The notes: generated by a model from the sequence alone, not told the origin. 64,000 nucleotides of DNA from Brucella haematophila (GCF_005938105.1 NZ_VCPE01000002.1:248001-312000); one strand, 5' to 3'. Counted from the stretch's first letter, positions 10,201 to 21,422 are shown. Numbers and translations: made by a program.

Positions 10201-10313
10201 GCTTCCGTAAAGCATTTCCAGCAAAAGTGCGCAGCGGTTTTGCGTAGGATAATGCGTAAAAACAGATAGATAGAGCGGCTTCACGACGCCGTTTTGATCG
10301 GAACTGCTCTAGA
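10201..10313. repeat. Palindromic intergenic element between trmB and rimP
   Basis: This stretch contains inverted GCAAAA/TTTTGC arms around 10221-10243 and AGAGC/GCTCT-ended arms around 10272-10311. The wording (GCATTTCCAGCAAAAGTGCG, then AATGCGTAAAAACA) is one I recall as common between genes of rhizobia and Brucella. Only one copy was seen in this window, so the repeat status rests on memory. Confidence 0.5.
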
Positions 10314-10316
10314 AAT

Positions 10317-11018
10317 TCAACGCCTGATAAATGTCAGATAGGCAGCCTTGCGGCCCTCGCGGAAGGCCTTGGCCTCATAACGCGTGCCCGGCCAGCCTTC
10401 ATAAGCGTCATTCCAGTCCGACGGTCCTTCCGCCTGCCACTCGAAGGCATCGTGACGACGGCAATGCTGTAGCGTCCAGTTCACGTAATGCTCGATATCC
10501 GAAGCGAAGCGGAATTTCGCGCCAGGTTTCAAAATGCGGGCGAAGCGATCCAGATTAGCGTCGCTGACAAAACGGCGCTTCCAGTGGCGGCGTTTATGCC
10601 AAGGGTCAGGATAGAACAGGTCGATACCGGACAAAGAGGCATCCGGCAGCCAGTCGAGAACCGCTGTCGCGTCTTCATCGTAAAGCCGCATATTGGGACG
10701 CGGCTCCGGATCGAGCGCCGCCAGCATCTTGGCCATGCCGTTGACGAAAGGCTCGACGCCGATAAAACCCGTCTGCGGATAGCGACCCGTTTCGTGATGC
10801 AGATGCTCGCCGCCGCCAAAGCCGATTTCCATGCGCACGGCGTCAACCGCGATGGGGAACAGCGCGCGCAGATCCTGCGGGGCAGGCTTGGCAAGGTCGA
10901 GCTTCAGCTCGGGCAGAAGTTCCTCGAACAGGTTCCGCTGATGGCTGCGCAGTGGTTTGCCGTGACGACGGCCAAAAAAGTTTCCGGCACCGCGCAGAGG
11001 ATGGGTTTCTTCGGTCAT
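10317..11018 (-). CDS. trmB: tRNA (guanine-N7-)-methyltransferase
   Basis: TrmB methylates G46 in the tRNA variable loop using S-adenosylmethionine. The 233-residue protein has the SAM-binding motif [13 protein letters not shown], the family motif [13 protein letters not shown], the catalytic-site [19 protein letters not shown] segment and the C-terminal [19 protein letters not shown]. It lies downstream of metK, which makes its cofactor. A palindrome separates the two genes, so they may be partly uncoupled. The ATG at 11018 has only a weak ribosome site. Confidence 0.95.
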   Translation of the reverse strand: MTEETHPLRGAGNFFGRRHGKPLRSHQRNLFEELLPELKLDLAKPAPQDLRALFPIAVDAVRMEIGFGGGEHLHHETGRYPQTGFIGVEPFVNGMAKMLAALDPEPRPNMRLYDEDATAVLDWLPDASLSGIDLFYPDPWHKRRHWKRRFVSDANLDRFARILKPGAKFRFASDIEHYVNWTLQHCRRHDAFEWQAEGPSDWNDAYEGWPGTRYEAKAFREGRKAAYLTFIRR

Positions 11019-11040
11019 GTTCTATCCGTCGGAATAAGCG

Positions 11041-11067
11041 AAGAGCGCGGTCAATGACCGCGCTCTT
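11041..11067. terminator. Long perfect inverted repeat between metK and trmB
   Basis: AAGAGCGCGGTCA and its exact complement TGACCGCGCTCTT are separated by one base. The hairpin can form on either strand. It lies 58 bases past the metK stop and 22 bases before the trmB start. T-richness is poor on the minus strand, so it could attenuate rather than fully stop metK transcripts. Confidence 0.65.
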
Positions 11068-11125
11068 TGATATTTGCAAGACACATAACGCCAAGCGGTC
11101 TGTGATGCAACTTTTGGAACAGGCT

Positions 11126-12388
11126 TTAAGCGACAGATGCCTTCAACGCCTTGGTAAGATCGGTCTTCTCCCAGGAGAAGGAACCGTCACGACCCGGCTT
11201 GCGGCCAAAATGACCGTAAGACGAGGTCTTGGCATAGATCGGCTTGTTGAGATCGAGATGCTTGCGGATACCGGTCGGCGACAGGTCCATCACTTCACGC
11301 AGCGCTTCTTCAACAGCGGCTTCAGCAACCTTGCCCGTGCCGTGCAGATCGACATAGACCGACAGCGGCTGTGCAACGCCAATCGCGTAGGAAAGCTGGA
11401 TCGTGCAGCGGTCGGCAAGATTTGCCGCCACGACATTCTTGGCCAGATAACGCGCAGCATAAGCAGCCGAACGGTCGACCTTGGTCGTGTCCTTGCCGGA
11501 AAATGCGCCGCCGCCATGCGGAGCCGCACCGCCGTAGGTGTCGACGATGATCTTGCGGCCAGTCAGGCCTGCATCACCGTCCGGGCCGCCAATGACAAAT
11601 TTGCCGGTCGGGTTGATGTACCAGTTGCAGGTGGCTGCAATCGGAAGCTCGCCCAGCGCATCACGGATATAAGGCTCGACAACCGAGCGAACCTTCTTGG
11701 AATCCCAGCTGGCATCCAGATGCTGCGTCGAGAGCACGATCTGCGTAACTTCGGCAGCCTTGCCGTTTTCGTAACGCACCGTAACCTGGCTCTTGGCGTC
11801 CGGGCCAAGCTTGCCCGCATCGCCTTCGCCCTTATGGCGCGCTTCGGACAGCTTTTCGAGAATCTTGTGCGAGTAATAGATCGGGGCAGGCATCAGATCC
11901 GGGGTTTCGCGGCAAGCATAGCCAAACATGATGCCCTGATCGCCAGCGCCTTCTTCGCCCTGACGGTCGGCAGCATTGTCCACGCCCTGCGCAATGTCGG
12001 CAGACTGCGGATGCAGAAGCACGTCGATCTTCACCGTCTTCCAGTGAAAACCGTCCTGCTCATAGCCGATTTCACGGATTGCCTTGCGCGCTGCCGAACG
12101 GAAGCGGGCCGGATTGATCAGCGGATGGCCGGCGGCATCCTTAGCGATCGAGCCGTCCTTGTTCTTCTTCAGGAAAGTCTCCGGTACGCGCACTTCGCCG
12201 GCAATCACCACGCGATTGGTGGTGGCAAGCGTTTCGCAGGCAACACGAACAGACCACGGATCCACGCCAGTGCGGCGGGCTTCCTTGTAGATCATGTCGA
12301 CGATTTCATCGGAGATGCGGTCGCAAACCTTGTCCGGGTGTCCTTCAGACACAGATTCGCTGGTGAAGAGATAAGAACTGCGCGACAC
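11126..12388 (-). CDS. metK: S-adenosylmethionine synthase
   Basis: MetK makes S-adenosylmethionine from methionine and ATP. The 420-residue protein starts at GTG 12388 ([20 protein letters not shown]) with AGAGGGG 6 nt upstream; the frame extends to 12439, but those residues are not family-like. Signatures are [17 protein letters not shown], the hexapeptide-like [12 protein letters not shown] and the glycine-rich [19 protein letters not shown]. It is slightly longer than E. coli MetK because of alphaproteobacterial insertions. Neighbours are the PraR-like regulator and lnt upstream and trmB downstream. Confidence 0.97.
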   Translation of the reverse strand: MSRSSYLFTSESVSEGHPDKVCDRISDEIVDMIYKEARRTGVDPWSVRVACETLATTNRVVIAGEVRVPETFLKKNKDGSIAKDAAGHPLINPARFRSAARKAIREIGYEQDGFHWKTVKIDVLLHPQSADIAQGVDNAADRQGEEGAGDQGIMFGYACRETPDLMPAPIYYSHKILEKLSEARHKGEGDAGKLGPDAKSQVTVRYENGKAAEVTQIVLSTQHLDASWDSKKVRSVVEPYIRDALGELPIAATCNWYINPTGKFVIGGPDGDAGLTGRKIIVDTYGGAAPHGGGAFSGKDTTKVDRSAAYAARYLAKNVVAANLADRCTIQLSYAIGVAQPLSVYVDLHGTGKVAEAAVEEALREVMDLSPTGIRKHLDLNKPIYAKTSSYGHFGRKPGRDGSFSWEKTDLTKALKASVA

Positions 12389-12412
12389 GGGTAACCCCTC
12401 TTGAAAATCCAA

Positions 12413-12465
12413 CGGAGAACATCTCCGCCTAGGAAACACAGTAGCGCCCGGAACTTTCCGGGCGC
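12413..12465 (-). promoter_or_regulatory. Hairpins in the metK leader
   Basis: Two hairpins precede the metK ribosome site: GCGCCCGGAA/TTCCGGGCGC at 12444-12465 (10-bp arms, 2-base spacer) and CGGAGA/TCTCCG at 12413-12427. The larger could be a weak terminator for the upstream regulator gene; together they could be a leader control element. I do not recognise a known S-adenosylmethionine riboswitch. Confidence 0.45.
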
Positions 12466-12621
12466 GTCAAAGTGTTAGCGAAGTTAGGATCGAACCGTCA
12501 ATGCATTTTCGTATCGCGACGGGGCGCAGCCGGAAAAATTCATTCCCAAGGCCGCCAAGCCTACGCCAAAAGGGGAAAAAGGCGAATAAACCGCCAAAAT
12601 GCAGGGGTAACAGCGGATTGC

Positions 12622-13035
12622 TTACTCGGCGTCTGCTGCGAGCGACTTCACCAGATCGATGATTTTCCGGCGTACCTTCGGATCTGAAATCTTCGTGAAC
12701 GCACGGGTGAGCTGAACGCCTTCATTGGAATTCAGGAAATCGACCACATAGGTCGCTTCATTGTCTTCCGCAAAGCCTTCCTGGCCAACAGGGGTCGATC
12801 CCGGTGCATCTTCGAAGAAAAAGGAAACCGGAACATTGAGAATGGCGGAGATCGCCTGAAGGCGGCTGGCGCCGACGCGATTGGTGCCCTTCTCGTATTT
12901 TTGAATCTGCTGAAACGTGATGCCCAGATTCTCGCCGAGCTTTTCTTGACTGAGGCCCAGCATGTTGCGGCGGAGACGAATGCGGCTGCCGACATGTACG
13001 TCGATTGGGTTGGGCTTCTTTTTATTCTCAATCAT
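12622..13035 (-). CDS. Xre-family transcriptional regulator, PraR-like
   Basis: The 137-residue protein has an HTH_3 domain at about residues 14-70 (VGSRIRLRRNMLGLSQEKLG, ITFQQIQKYEKGTNRVGASR). A helical C-terminus ends in RRKIIDLVKSLAADAE. This is the regulator conserved next to metK and lnt in many rhizobia. It resembles PraR, described as a regulator of surface and quorum functions in Rhizobium and Azorhizobium; the name is given from memory, and the function in this organism is inferred only. The start ATG at 13035 is followed by a lysine-rich MIENKKKPNPIDVH, as in relatives. Confidence 0.88.
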   Translation of the reverse strand: MIENKKKPNPIDVHVGSRIRLRRNMLGLSQEKLGENLGITFQQIQKYEKGTNRVGASRLQAISAILNVPVSFFFEDAPGSTPVGQEGFAEDNEATYVVDFLNSNEGVQLTRAFTKISDPKVRRKIIDLVKSLAADAE

Positions 13036-13193
13036 ACAGCTGTCACTCCTCGCGGCTGCGAGCTTTCATTCATGTACTGTTCATCTGAACAGGGATAACA
13101 TCACGTTGTGGGAGGTAGTCTGACGCGTTTCGCACGACTTCGCACGTGGGAACCGTCACCGCGCCGGTATAACATCTTAACAAAATTGCCGTG

Positions 13194-14816
13194 TCAATGA
13201 AAACGCCTACGGAATGACACCCTGAAAGCAGCGTTGACAAAGAGTAAGGTTAACAGGATCGATATCGTCTGTTTCGATCCGGGAGCGGTGCCCCAAAATG
13301 GAGCACGAGCTGACGGTAGGGAAGCATCAGCAACCCCGACGACGTCCAGTGCCAGCCCTTCAGTGATTCGACCGTAGGAATCCGTCACCGCCGAAAGGCC
13401 GTTATTGGCCGCGCGTATCAGTGGTAAACCTTGCTCCACTGCACGAATCTGCGCTTGCCTGAAATGCTGATAGGGGCCCGGCGTGTCGCCATACCAGCCA
13501 TCATTCGTGACATTGACAATGGCATTGGGGACGACGGCATTGGGAACGCCTGCCTGCGCGCCGGAAAAACCAAGCTCGTCCGGGAAAATCGCTTCGTAGC
13601 AGATAAGCGGCAGGAAAGACTGGCCCGGCCTGACATTCAAAAGGCGCCGCGAGGAGCCGGCGGTAAAGCCGCCCGGCATTTCCACCACTTCCTGAAGCCC
13701 CAGACCGCGCAGAAAGGTCTCGAACGGCAAATATTCGCCGAACGGAACAAGATGCACCTTGTCGGTTGCGTCGGTAATCTCGCCCCGGTCGTTGATCGAA
13801 TAGATGGAATTATAATAGCGCGGCTCGCCATTGCCTGCCGCCTTCTCCTCGCGCACGGCGCCGGTCAGAAGCACCTGGCCGTCCTGCAATGTATTGCCAA
13901 TCAGCGCGAGCGCGTCCGGCGTCGATGTCAGAATATAGGGCACCGCCGTTTCGGGCCAGATGATGATATCAGGCTTCGGCTTGCCATCGGCTGGCGCTTG
14001 CGCCGTCAGAGCAATCAGCTTGTCGAAGATCGAGCGCCGCTGGGCATTATCCCATTTCATGCTCTGCGGGATGGAGGGCTGCACGATACGGATATTGACC
14101 GTGCCCTTCTCATCACCGATGGCGGGCGCATGCGACAGGGTCCACACGCCAAAGCCGACATGGGCTGCGGCCAGAAGAATGGCCAGAACGATGCCGCTCT
14201 TTGCCAACCGTCCACCAATAAGCAATGCAGGCGATGCGAAGATAAACACAGCCAGCGCGCTCATGCCGACAAGGCCGACCACGGCGACCGATTGCATCAG
14301 CACCGGCACCGGCATGGCCGCATAGCCGATGGCATTCCATGGAAAACCGGTCAGCAGAAACGTGCGCAACCATTCCGCAAGCGCGAAACCGAAGGCCAGC
14401 GCGAAAATACGCCCCAGCCCGTCCGACCAGAAGATGCGCGCGACCATGGTCGCGAAGGCATAGAAAATCGCCAGAAAGGCAGGCAGTCCCAGAACGGCCA
14501 GCGGCAAGGCCCAGGCAAACTGGTCTGCATCGACCAGAAGAGCTGTGCCGATCCACCAGAGGCCCGAGACGAAATAGCCGAAGCCGAACCACCAGCCGAC
14601 CATTGCAGCGGGCAGAACGCGACGGATGGGGCCTGCATCGGCACGCGCCAAAGCGCCGTCGATCAGCCAGACGAGGATCGGGAAGGAAACAAAACCGGCA
14701 ATGAAGAGATCAAAAGGCGGCTGGGTCAGTGTCGCAAAGGCGCCGCTCAAAAAAGCGGCCAGCGCACGACGCCAGCCGCTAGAAAGAATGATCCTGCCCG
14801 CAAACCGTTCGATCAT
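13194..14816 (-). CDS. lnt: Apolipoprotein N-acyltransferase
   Basis: Lnt adds the third acyl chain to the N-terminal cysteine of lipoproteins in the inner membrane. The 540-residue protein has about six N-terminal membrane segments (residues 10-230), then a nitrilase-type domain. The expected catalytic triad is present: Glu289 in IIIWPETAVPY, Lys353 in TDKVHLVPFGEYLPFE and Cys406 in LICYEAIFPDE. A last hydrophobic helix lies near the C-terminus. Its ATG overlaps the stop codon of the CorC-like gene by one base, so translation is coupled. Confidence 0.96.
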   Translation of the reverse strand: MIERFAGRIILSSGWRRALAAFLSGAFATLTQPPFDLFIAGFVSFPILVWLIDGALARADAGPIRRVLPAAMVGWWFGFGYFVSGLWWIGTALLVDADQFAWALPLAVLGLPAFLAIFYAFATMVARIFWSDGLGRIFALAFGFALAEWLRTFLLTGFPWNAIGYAAMPVPVLMQSVAVVGLVGMSALAVFIFASPALLIGGRLAKSGIVLAILLAAAHVGFGVWTLSHAPAIGDEKGTVNIRIVQPSIPQSMKWDNAQRRSIFDKLIALTAQAPADGKPKPDIIIWPETAVPYILTSTPDALALIGNTLQDGQVLLTGAVREEKAAGNGEPRYYNSIYSINDRGEITDATDKVHLVPFGEYLPFETFLRGLGLQEVVEMPGGFTAGSSRRLLNVRPGQSFLPLICYEAIFPDELGFSGAQAGVPNAVVPNAIVNVTNDGWYGDTPGPYQHFRQAQIRAVEQGLPLIRAANNGLSAVTDSYGRITEGLALDVVGVADASLPSARAPFWGTAPGSKQTISILLTLLFVNAAFRVSFRRRFH

Positions 14817-15931
14817 CAGGCCTCTTTGAAGGTTTCAGCATCCTCGACCGTGGCCGGTGACTGCTCTTCAGGCTTGGTGGTGACGACAGCGCGCTGCTGT
14901 CTGCGGCGGTCGGCAGCGGAAAGCGGCACGATACGCACCTTCTTCACGCGGCGCGGATCGACTTCGAGCACATGGAATTCGTAACCCGGTACAGCCTGTA
15001 CCACCTCGCCACGCACCGGAATCCGGCCGAGAACAGAGAAGATCAGGCCGCCGACCGTGTCGACATCCTCGCCATGTTCGCCCACCTCGAAAGAGGGACC
15101 AATCTTTGCGGCGAATTCATCCAGATCAGCTCGCGCATCGACGACGAACACGCCATCGGCTTCCTCGGCGATCATGATTTCTTCGTCGTCATGCTCGTCT
15201 TCAATATCGCCGACAACCATTTCGACGATGTCTTCCAGCGAAACAAGACCATCGGTGCCGCCATATTCATCGATGACCAGCGCCATCTGGATATGGGTTG
15301 CCTGCATACGGGCCATCAGCCCGCTTGCCATCATCGACGGCGGCACGAACAGCACCTTGCGCATGAGGTTAAGCTCGCCAATCGTCTTGGTGAGATCGAT
15401 GCGGCTCATATCGAATTTCGGTGGCGTTGCCGCAGCAGGGGTCTTGGCCGTCGTGCGGCGGCGCGTTTTCTGGCGCGCCTGACGCGTGATGAAATTCAAA
15501 ACATCGCGAATGTGGATCATGCCGCGCGGATCATCCAGCGTTTCGGCATAGACCGGCATACGGGAGTGACCGGATTCCTCGAAGAGTTCCAGCACTTCCC
15601 AAAGCGGCGTGGAAATTTCCACCGCCTCGACATCCGCACGCGGAATCATCACATCTTCGACGCGGATTTCACGCAGGCGCAGGATGTTGTGCAGCATCGC
15701 CTTTTCTTCGGGCGAGAATGCGGAATCCTGTTCGCTCGTCGTACTGGACAGGGCATCGGCCAAATCTTCACGCAGGGAAGACTGCTGTCGCGAGCGGATG
15801 AAAGGGAAAATATTTGACAGAAGGGAGCGCTTTTCGGCCGCTACAGGCCGCTGCGTACTTTGCCCTTCGGCGTCTTGGGTCTCGCTGCGATTCTCGCCAG
15901 CGGACGGAGGTTGTGAGGTTTGATCAGCCAT
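14816..15931 (-). CDS. CBS-domain CorC/TlyC-family protein
   Basis: The 371-residue protein has a variable charged N-terminus, then DVMIPRADVEAVEIS and two CBS domains (to about residue 230: HSRMPVYAETLDDPRGMIHI, VIDEYGGTDGLVSLEDIVEM). The C-terminal CorC_HlyC domain is VGGLIFSVLGRIPVRGEVVQ. There is no DUF21 membrane domain, so it is the soluble type often called magnesium/cobalt efflux CorC or hemolysin TlyC; the true role is uncertain. ATG 15931 lies 2 bases past the ybeY stop; an in-frame TTG at 15937 is less likely. phoH-ybeY-this gene-lnt form a conserved operon. Confidence 0.9.
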   Translation of the reverse strand: MADQTSQPPSAGENRSETQDAEGQSTQRPVAAEKRSLLSNIFPFIRSRQQSSLREDLADALSSTTSEQDSAFSPEEKAMLHNILRLREIRVEDVMIPRADVEAVEISTPLWEVLELFEESGHSRMPVYAETLDDPRGMIHIRDVLNFITRQARQKTRRRTTAKTPAAATPPKFDMSRIDLTKTIGELNLMRKVLFVPPSMMASGLMARMQATHIQMALVIDEYGGTDGLVSLEDIVEMVVGDIEDEHDDEEIMIAEEADGVFVVDARADLDEFAAKIGPSFEVGEHGEDVDTVGGLIFSVLGRIPVRGEVVQAVPGYEFHVLEVDPRRVKKVRIVPLSAADRRRQQRAVVTTKPEEQSPATVEDAETFKEA

Positions 15932-15933
15932 GG

Positions 15934-16440
15934 TCAATCGTTGTTAATGGTCTCTTCGGATACAGCATAAGGGTCGGGGATGGCAATAGCATGAAGAATT
16001 TCGCGCTCACGGCGCTCCATTTCTTCTGCTTCCTCGTCGGTTTCATGATCGTATCCCAAAAGATGCAGGAATCCATGCACGACAAGGTGTGAGAGGTGAT
16101 GGTCGAGAGGTTTGCCTTCTTCAACCGCTTCACGCTCTACAGTTTCGCGAGCGATGACAATGTCGCCCAGCATCGGTCCCGGCTGGGCACCAGCCTTGAC
16201 CGGAAAAGCAGGAAACGACAACACATTGGTAGGCTTGTCCTTGCCGCGCCATTCGGCGTTCAGCTCCTGAATGGACGCATCGTCGGTAAAGACGACGCTC
16301 AATTCGCTGTCGGCATTCTTGAGGCCAAGATTGGCCCATGCCGCCTCGACAGACTTTCTGACAAGTCCTTCAAGTGTTGTTTCATCCGGCCAGTTGCCGG
16401 CTTCGATTGTTATATCGATATGGATCGCGTTGTCTGACAC
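15934..16440 (-). CDS. ybeY: Endoribonuclease YbeY
   Basis: YbeY is a zinc-dependent RNase acting in 16S rRNA 3'-end maturation and ribosome quality control. The 168-residue protein carries the strict metal motif [11 protein letters not shown] (His122, His126, His132), preceded by TNVLSFPAF and [11 protein letters not shown]. It lies downstream of phoH, with 143 bases between that contain only a GTCTGCC/GGCAGAC hairpin near 16500. The CorC-like gene follows immediately. Confidence 0.95.
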   Translation of the reverse strand: MSDNAIHIDITIEAGNWPDETTLEGLVRKSVEAAWANLGLKNADSELSVVFTDDASIQELNAEWRGKDKPTNVLSFPAFPVKAGAQPGPMLGDIVIARETVEREAVEEGKPLDHHLSHLVVHGFLHLLGYDHETDEEAEEMERREREILHAIAIPDPYAVSEETINND

Positions 16441-16583
16441 GTTCTGCGGCGGCTTCCCCTCACAGCAAGCCGCTTCGTCCTTTCAGTTGTTCGAAAGCCG
16501 TCTGCCCCAAAAAGGCAGACAGCATTTTTTAGATCGTAACTCTGACGACCAATTACAAGTCCTTGGCCTTAATCGGGTCGCTC

Positions 16584-17657
16584 CTATTCCGGACGAACCG
16601 GCTGCTGGACATGCGTCTTGGCATCGCGGTCATAGGCGTTGACGATTGCCGCCACCAGTGGATGTCGCACCACGTCTTTCTGGGTGAATCGCACCTTGAT
16701 GACGCTTTCCACATCGTCCAGCACGCGAAGCGCTTCGACAAGCCCGGATTTCTGACCGGGAGGAAGATCGATCTGGCTTGGATCTCCCGTCACGATCATC
16801 CGCGATCCTTCACCGAGACGCGTCAGGAACATTTTCATCTGCATGGATGTCGTGTTCTGCGCTTCATCGAGGATCACCGCCGAATGGGCCAGCGTGCGCC
16901 CGCGCATGAAGGCCAGCGGCGCGATTTCGATGACGCCTGCGGTGATGGCGCGCTCGACCTTGTCGGCGGGCATCATATCGTAAAGCGCGTCATAGAGCGG
17001 ACGCAGATAGGGATCGACCTTTTCCTTCATGTCACCCGGCAAAAAGCCCAGGCGTTCGCCCGCTTCAACAGCCGGGCGGGAAAGGATGATCCGCTCCACC
17101 AGACCGCGTTCCAGCAGCATGGCTGCATGGGCGACGGCCAGATAGGTTTTACCCGTACCGGCAGGACCGACACCGAACACCAGTTCGGAACGGTCGAGCG
17201 CCCGCATATAGGCGTCCTGTGTCGGCGTGCGCGCGAAGATCGTCTTCTTGCGCGTGGAAATCTGGGCGGCGGATAGCTTGCCCTTGTTTTCCATCGTCGG
17301 CAGATCCAGCTGATCATCAGCCGCAATGGCCATGCGCAAGGCGCCATCGACATCCGATGCCGTCAGTTCATGACCCTTCTGCACGGTCTCATAAAGATGA
17401 TCGAGCGTGCGGCGCGCCTGTTCGGTCGCGGTTGGTTCGCCCCGGATCGAGAGTTGGTTGCCCTTGGAGCGAACATCGACACCGAGTTTTTGCTCGATAC
17501 GTGCCAGATTTTCGTCGAACTGACCGTAAAGCGCACTGGCCAGGCGGTTGTTCTCGAAAGTGAGCACGATATGGGCCATATCCGAGGCCCCGGTAGTCGG
17601 GCTTTTTTGCGTTAGAGTGGTTGGCTTGGCAGGTCTCAGCTTTTCCGTGGCGCTCAA
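16584..17657 (-). CDS. phoH: PhoH-family ATPase
   Basis: The 357-residue protein has an N-terminal KH-like part (residues 28-90) and a P-loop ATPase with GVGPAGTGKT at 162-171, LSRPAVEAGERLGFLPGDMK, VILDEAQNTT and MIVTGDPSQIDLP. PhoH proteins are putative RNA-linked ATPases; their exact substrate is not known, and the phosphate-starvation name does not imply Pho control here. The start is a TTG at 17657 supported by GAGGAG 6 nt upstream. It is the first gene of phoH-ybeY-corC-lnt and lies 118 bases downstream of miaB. Confidence 0.94.
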   Translation of the reverse strand: MSATEKLRPAKPTTLTQKSPTTGASDMAHIVLTFENNRLASALYGQFDENLARIEQKLGVDVRSKGNQLSIRGEPTATEQARRTLDHLYETVQKGHELTASDVDGALRMAIAADDQLDLPTMENKGKLSAAQISTRKKTIFARTPTQDAYMRALDRSELVFGVGPAGTGKTYLAVAHAAMLLERGLVERIILSRPAVEAGERLGFLPGDMKEKVDPYLRPLYDALYDMMPADKVERAITAGVIEIAPLAFMRGRTLAHSAVILDEAQNTTSMQMKMFLTRLGEGSRMIVTGDPSQIDLPPGQKSGLVEALRVLDDVESVIKVRFTQKDVVRHPLVAAIVNAYDRDAKTHVQQPVRPE

Positions 17658-17775
17658 CCGTATCTCCTCAAGAGTTCACGCATTGCAATCACAGTTCCGA
17701 CGGGATCATCGGCCCGACAGGATTATCGGCGCGAGACTCAAGCGCCGAAACATCTGCCTGAACGGTATCATGCCT

Positions 17776-19176
<1,401 letters not shown>

Positions 19177-19267
19177 GCGGGGCTATCTACAGCTTTTGTT
19201 GCCGCATTGGAAGGTGACAAACTGAACGGCTTTTTCGCTATCGCATTTTCGAAAGCGATTGCGCGCA

Positions 19268-20071
19268 CTAATCGTCGGCAATCTCGCGGCCCAGAAGCGC
19301 ACTTTGCAAAAGCGCCCTCACCCGGGCCTCCATAGTGCGGGCCAGCATCTTGCGGTCTGTGGCTGCCGTGACAACCATCGGCTCTCCGAAGCGGATTTCA
19401 ACATCGATGGCGCCTTCGCGCAGGATGCCTTTCAGATGCGGCATCAGCTCGACATCGCCCGGCCAGGATGCAATCGGGCGAAAGTAACGCCCCATGGCCA
19501 TACCGTGCACGCCGGTATAGGCAATGGCGACCGGCTGCACGAGCACTTCCGGCACGCCGGCTTCCTTGATCGCCGCATGGGCAGCGCCGAAAAGAGCGGT
19601 CTTGAACGGCAAGACCCGATTGCCATCGGATGTTGTGCCTTCGGGAAACAGTACCATCGCATCTCCCTCGCTCATCCGTGTTGCAATTTCAGAGGTTTGT
19701 TCGCCGGTCTTGCCGCGCCGCTCGCGCTCGACAAAAACAGTCCGCTGCAAAACAGCGAACATGCCGAAAATCGGCCAGTTGCGCACCTCGGACTTGGCGA
19801 TGAAGGACACCTGCCCGACCGAGGACAGAACAACAATATCGCTCCAGGACGTATGATTGGCGACGAGCAACAACGGGCGACCACGATGCATTTCACCGAC
19901 CGTGCGCACACGAAAGCCGAACAGCCGCGCAATCATGCGGTGGAACGTGTTGGGCAGGCTGCGTTTCCAACCGTTCTTGAGCTTTAGAAACACATATTGA
20001 ACCGGGATCAGCGACAGGCTCAGCATGACCATGGCCGCAAGAACGAGAAAGACCCGGATCGCGCCGATCAT
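19268..20071 (-). CDS. olsA: 1-acyl-glycerol-3-phosphate acyltransferase family protein, probable lyso-ornithine lipid acyltransferase
   Basis: The 267-residue membrane-associated acyltransferase has one N-terminal hydrophobic segment (residues 5-28). Motifs are VANHTSWSDIVVL (the H-x4-D catalytic motif) and the LFPEGTTSDGNRVLPF block. PlsC-type enzymes make phosphatidate. The placement next to miaB and rimI matches the place of olsA (second step of ornithine-lipid synthesis) in Sinorhizobium and Brucella, which is why that name is favoured; plsC activity cannot be excluded. Its start overlaps the rimI stop codon. Confidence 0.82.
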   Translation of the reverse strand: MIGAIRVFLVLAAMVMLSLSLIPVQYVFLKLKNGWKRSLPNTFHRMIARLFGFRVRTVGEMHRGRPLLLVANHTSWSDIVVLSSVGQVSFIAKSEVRNWPIFGMFAVLQRTVFVERERRGKTGEQTSEIATRMSEGDAMVLFPEGTTSDGNRVLPFKTALFGAAHAAIKEAGVPEVLVQPVAIAYTGVHGMAMGRYFRPIASWPGDVELMPHLKGILREGAIDVEIRFGEPMVVTAATDRKMLARTMEARVRALLQSALLGREIADD

Positions 20072-20568
20072 TGCGGTCTCTTCAGATCGCGCCGCAGAAC
20101 GAGCGCCGCCGAGCGCCCATTGGCGGTTTCGTAATAGGCCGGACGATCGCCGACCTTCTGGAAGCCGAGGCGACGGTACAGCGCCTGCGCAGCGACATTG
20201 GCTTCATCGACTTCGAGAAACAGCGTTTCCGCCCGCTCCTGATAGAGATAGCGCAACACCGCATCCATCAGCGCCCGCCCGACACCCTGTCGCTGCACGT
20301 CGCGTGAAACGGCGATGGTGAGGATTTCCGCCTCACCAGCCACCAGCCGCGCCAGCACGAAGCCGCAGGCGTCATTGGGCTTGCCTTCCGCACGAGCGAC
20401 AAAGCCGAAAACCGTATCCTGCGCGATCAGCGAGCGAAAATCGTCGGAACTCCAGCCATGATGAAAAGCGACGGCATGAATGCGCTGGATCGCATGGCTG
20501 TCCTGTGCGCTTAGAGCTTCCACTGAAACCTGTCGGCGTCCGAAGCGACCGAATGGCAAGCCCATCAT
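20068..20568 (-). CDS. rimI: Ribosomal-protein-alanine N-acetyltransferase RimI
   Basis: RimI acetylates the N-terminus of ribosomal protein S18. The 166-residue GNAT domain shows AEILTIAVSRDVQRQGVGRA (acetyl-CoA pyrophosphate loop), LEVDEANVAAQALYRRLGF and a YYETANGRSAALVLRRDL tail. It lies directly after tsaB (3-base gap) and overlaps olsA, a compact tsaB-rimI-olsA unit. RimI and TsaB are commonly encoded together in bacteria. Confidence 0.9.
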   Translation of the reverse strand: MMGLPFGRFGRRQVSVEALSAQDSHAIQRIHAVAFHHGWSSDDFRSLIAQDTVFGFVARAEGKPNDACGFVLARLVAGEAEILTIAVSRDVQRQGVGRALMDAVLRYLYQERAETLFLEVDEANVAAQALYRRLGFQKVGDRPAYYETANGRSAALVLRRDLKRPQ

Positions 20569-20571
20569 CGG

Positions 20572-21261
20572 CTATTCTCCGGCCTGCCTGCGTGGCAATG
20601 CAAACCCCACTTGCGGCTTGGCATCAGGCCCGCGCATATAAAGCGGCTTCGGCGCATCACCGGCTGTGCGTGTGGCTGCCAGACGGGCGAAAGTGGCAAT
20701 AGTGGCGGTCGGTTCGATGGGACCGAGCGCAAACTTGTCGCCCAAAGCCTCGTTTATCGATCTTGCTGCCGATCCGGCCAGTACGGTTTCGAGGGGCGCA
20801 TTGCCTGCAAAGGCTTCCGCTTCTTCCCGCGACAAAACCGATGGCTTGGACAGAGCAGCGCCGTTAGCGTCGAATGTCTGCCCATAAATCTCGCCGCGAT
20901 GCGCGTCGAGCAGGATCGTCACCGGCTTGCCCGGCACTCGTGCAAGTGTCTCGTCAGCCAGCGCCTCGAATGCCGTCACGCCAATGGCCGGGCAGCCGAG
21001 CGCCAGCGCAAAGCCTCGCGCCGCCGAGACACCAATACGAACGCCCGTGAAAGAACCGGGGCCGATATTCACCGCCACACGGTCGATATCCTTTATCGTG
21101 ACGCCCGCTTCCGCCAGTGCACGCGAGACATAATCCATCAGCACTTCTGCATGCCCCTTGCCGATATTCTCGCTGACCTGAGCAAGAACGACATCGCGGC
21201 CAGCGTCATAGACGGCTGCTGCGCAATAGGAAGCGGCGGTATCGAGGGCGAGTATCTTCAT
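20572..21261 (-). CDS. tsaB: tRNA threonylcarbamoyladenosine biosynthesis protein TsaB
   Basis: TsaB is the inactive-kinase-like partner of TsaD in making t6A37 of tRNA. The 229-residue protein starts MKILALDTAASYCAAAVYD and has HAEVLMDYVSRAL, the conserved NIGPGSFTGVRIGVSAARGF and a degenerate ASKHA C-terminus. The ATG at 21261 is chosen over an in-frame start at 21297 because the family begins with MKILAIDT-like sequence. It is first in the tsaB-rimI-olsA set. Confidence 0.93.
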   Translation of the reverse strand: MKILALDTAASYCAAAVYDAGRDVVLAQVSENIGKGHAEVLMDYVSRALAEAGVTIKDIDRVAVNIGPGSFTGVRIGVSAARGFALALGCPAIGVTAFEALADETLARVPGKPVTILLDAHRGEIYGQTFDANGAALSKPSVLSREEAEAFAGNAPLETVLAGSAARSINEALGDKFALGPIEPTATIATFARLAATRTAGDAPKPLYMRGPDAKPQVGFALPRRQAGE

Positions 21262-21422
21262 GCACTTCCGGGTAAATGAGAATTGGCCCCGCGACAAGCC
21301 TAACCGTAATGAGCCGACACCAAATCACTCTCAAAGAGCAGCGGTTCTTGCGATTTTCGGCATTTCCTGCGGAACAAAATCCCTCGGCAGGCGTTATCTC
21401 GCCGGGTGCGGGAAGGTCTTGT

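Noticed and set aside
12413-12465. S-adenosylmethionine riboswitch in front of metK
   Set aside because: The hairpins do not show the SAM-II pseudoknot or SAM-I junction pattern that I know; kept only as an unnamed leader element.
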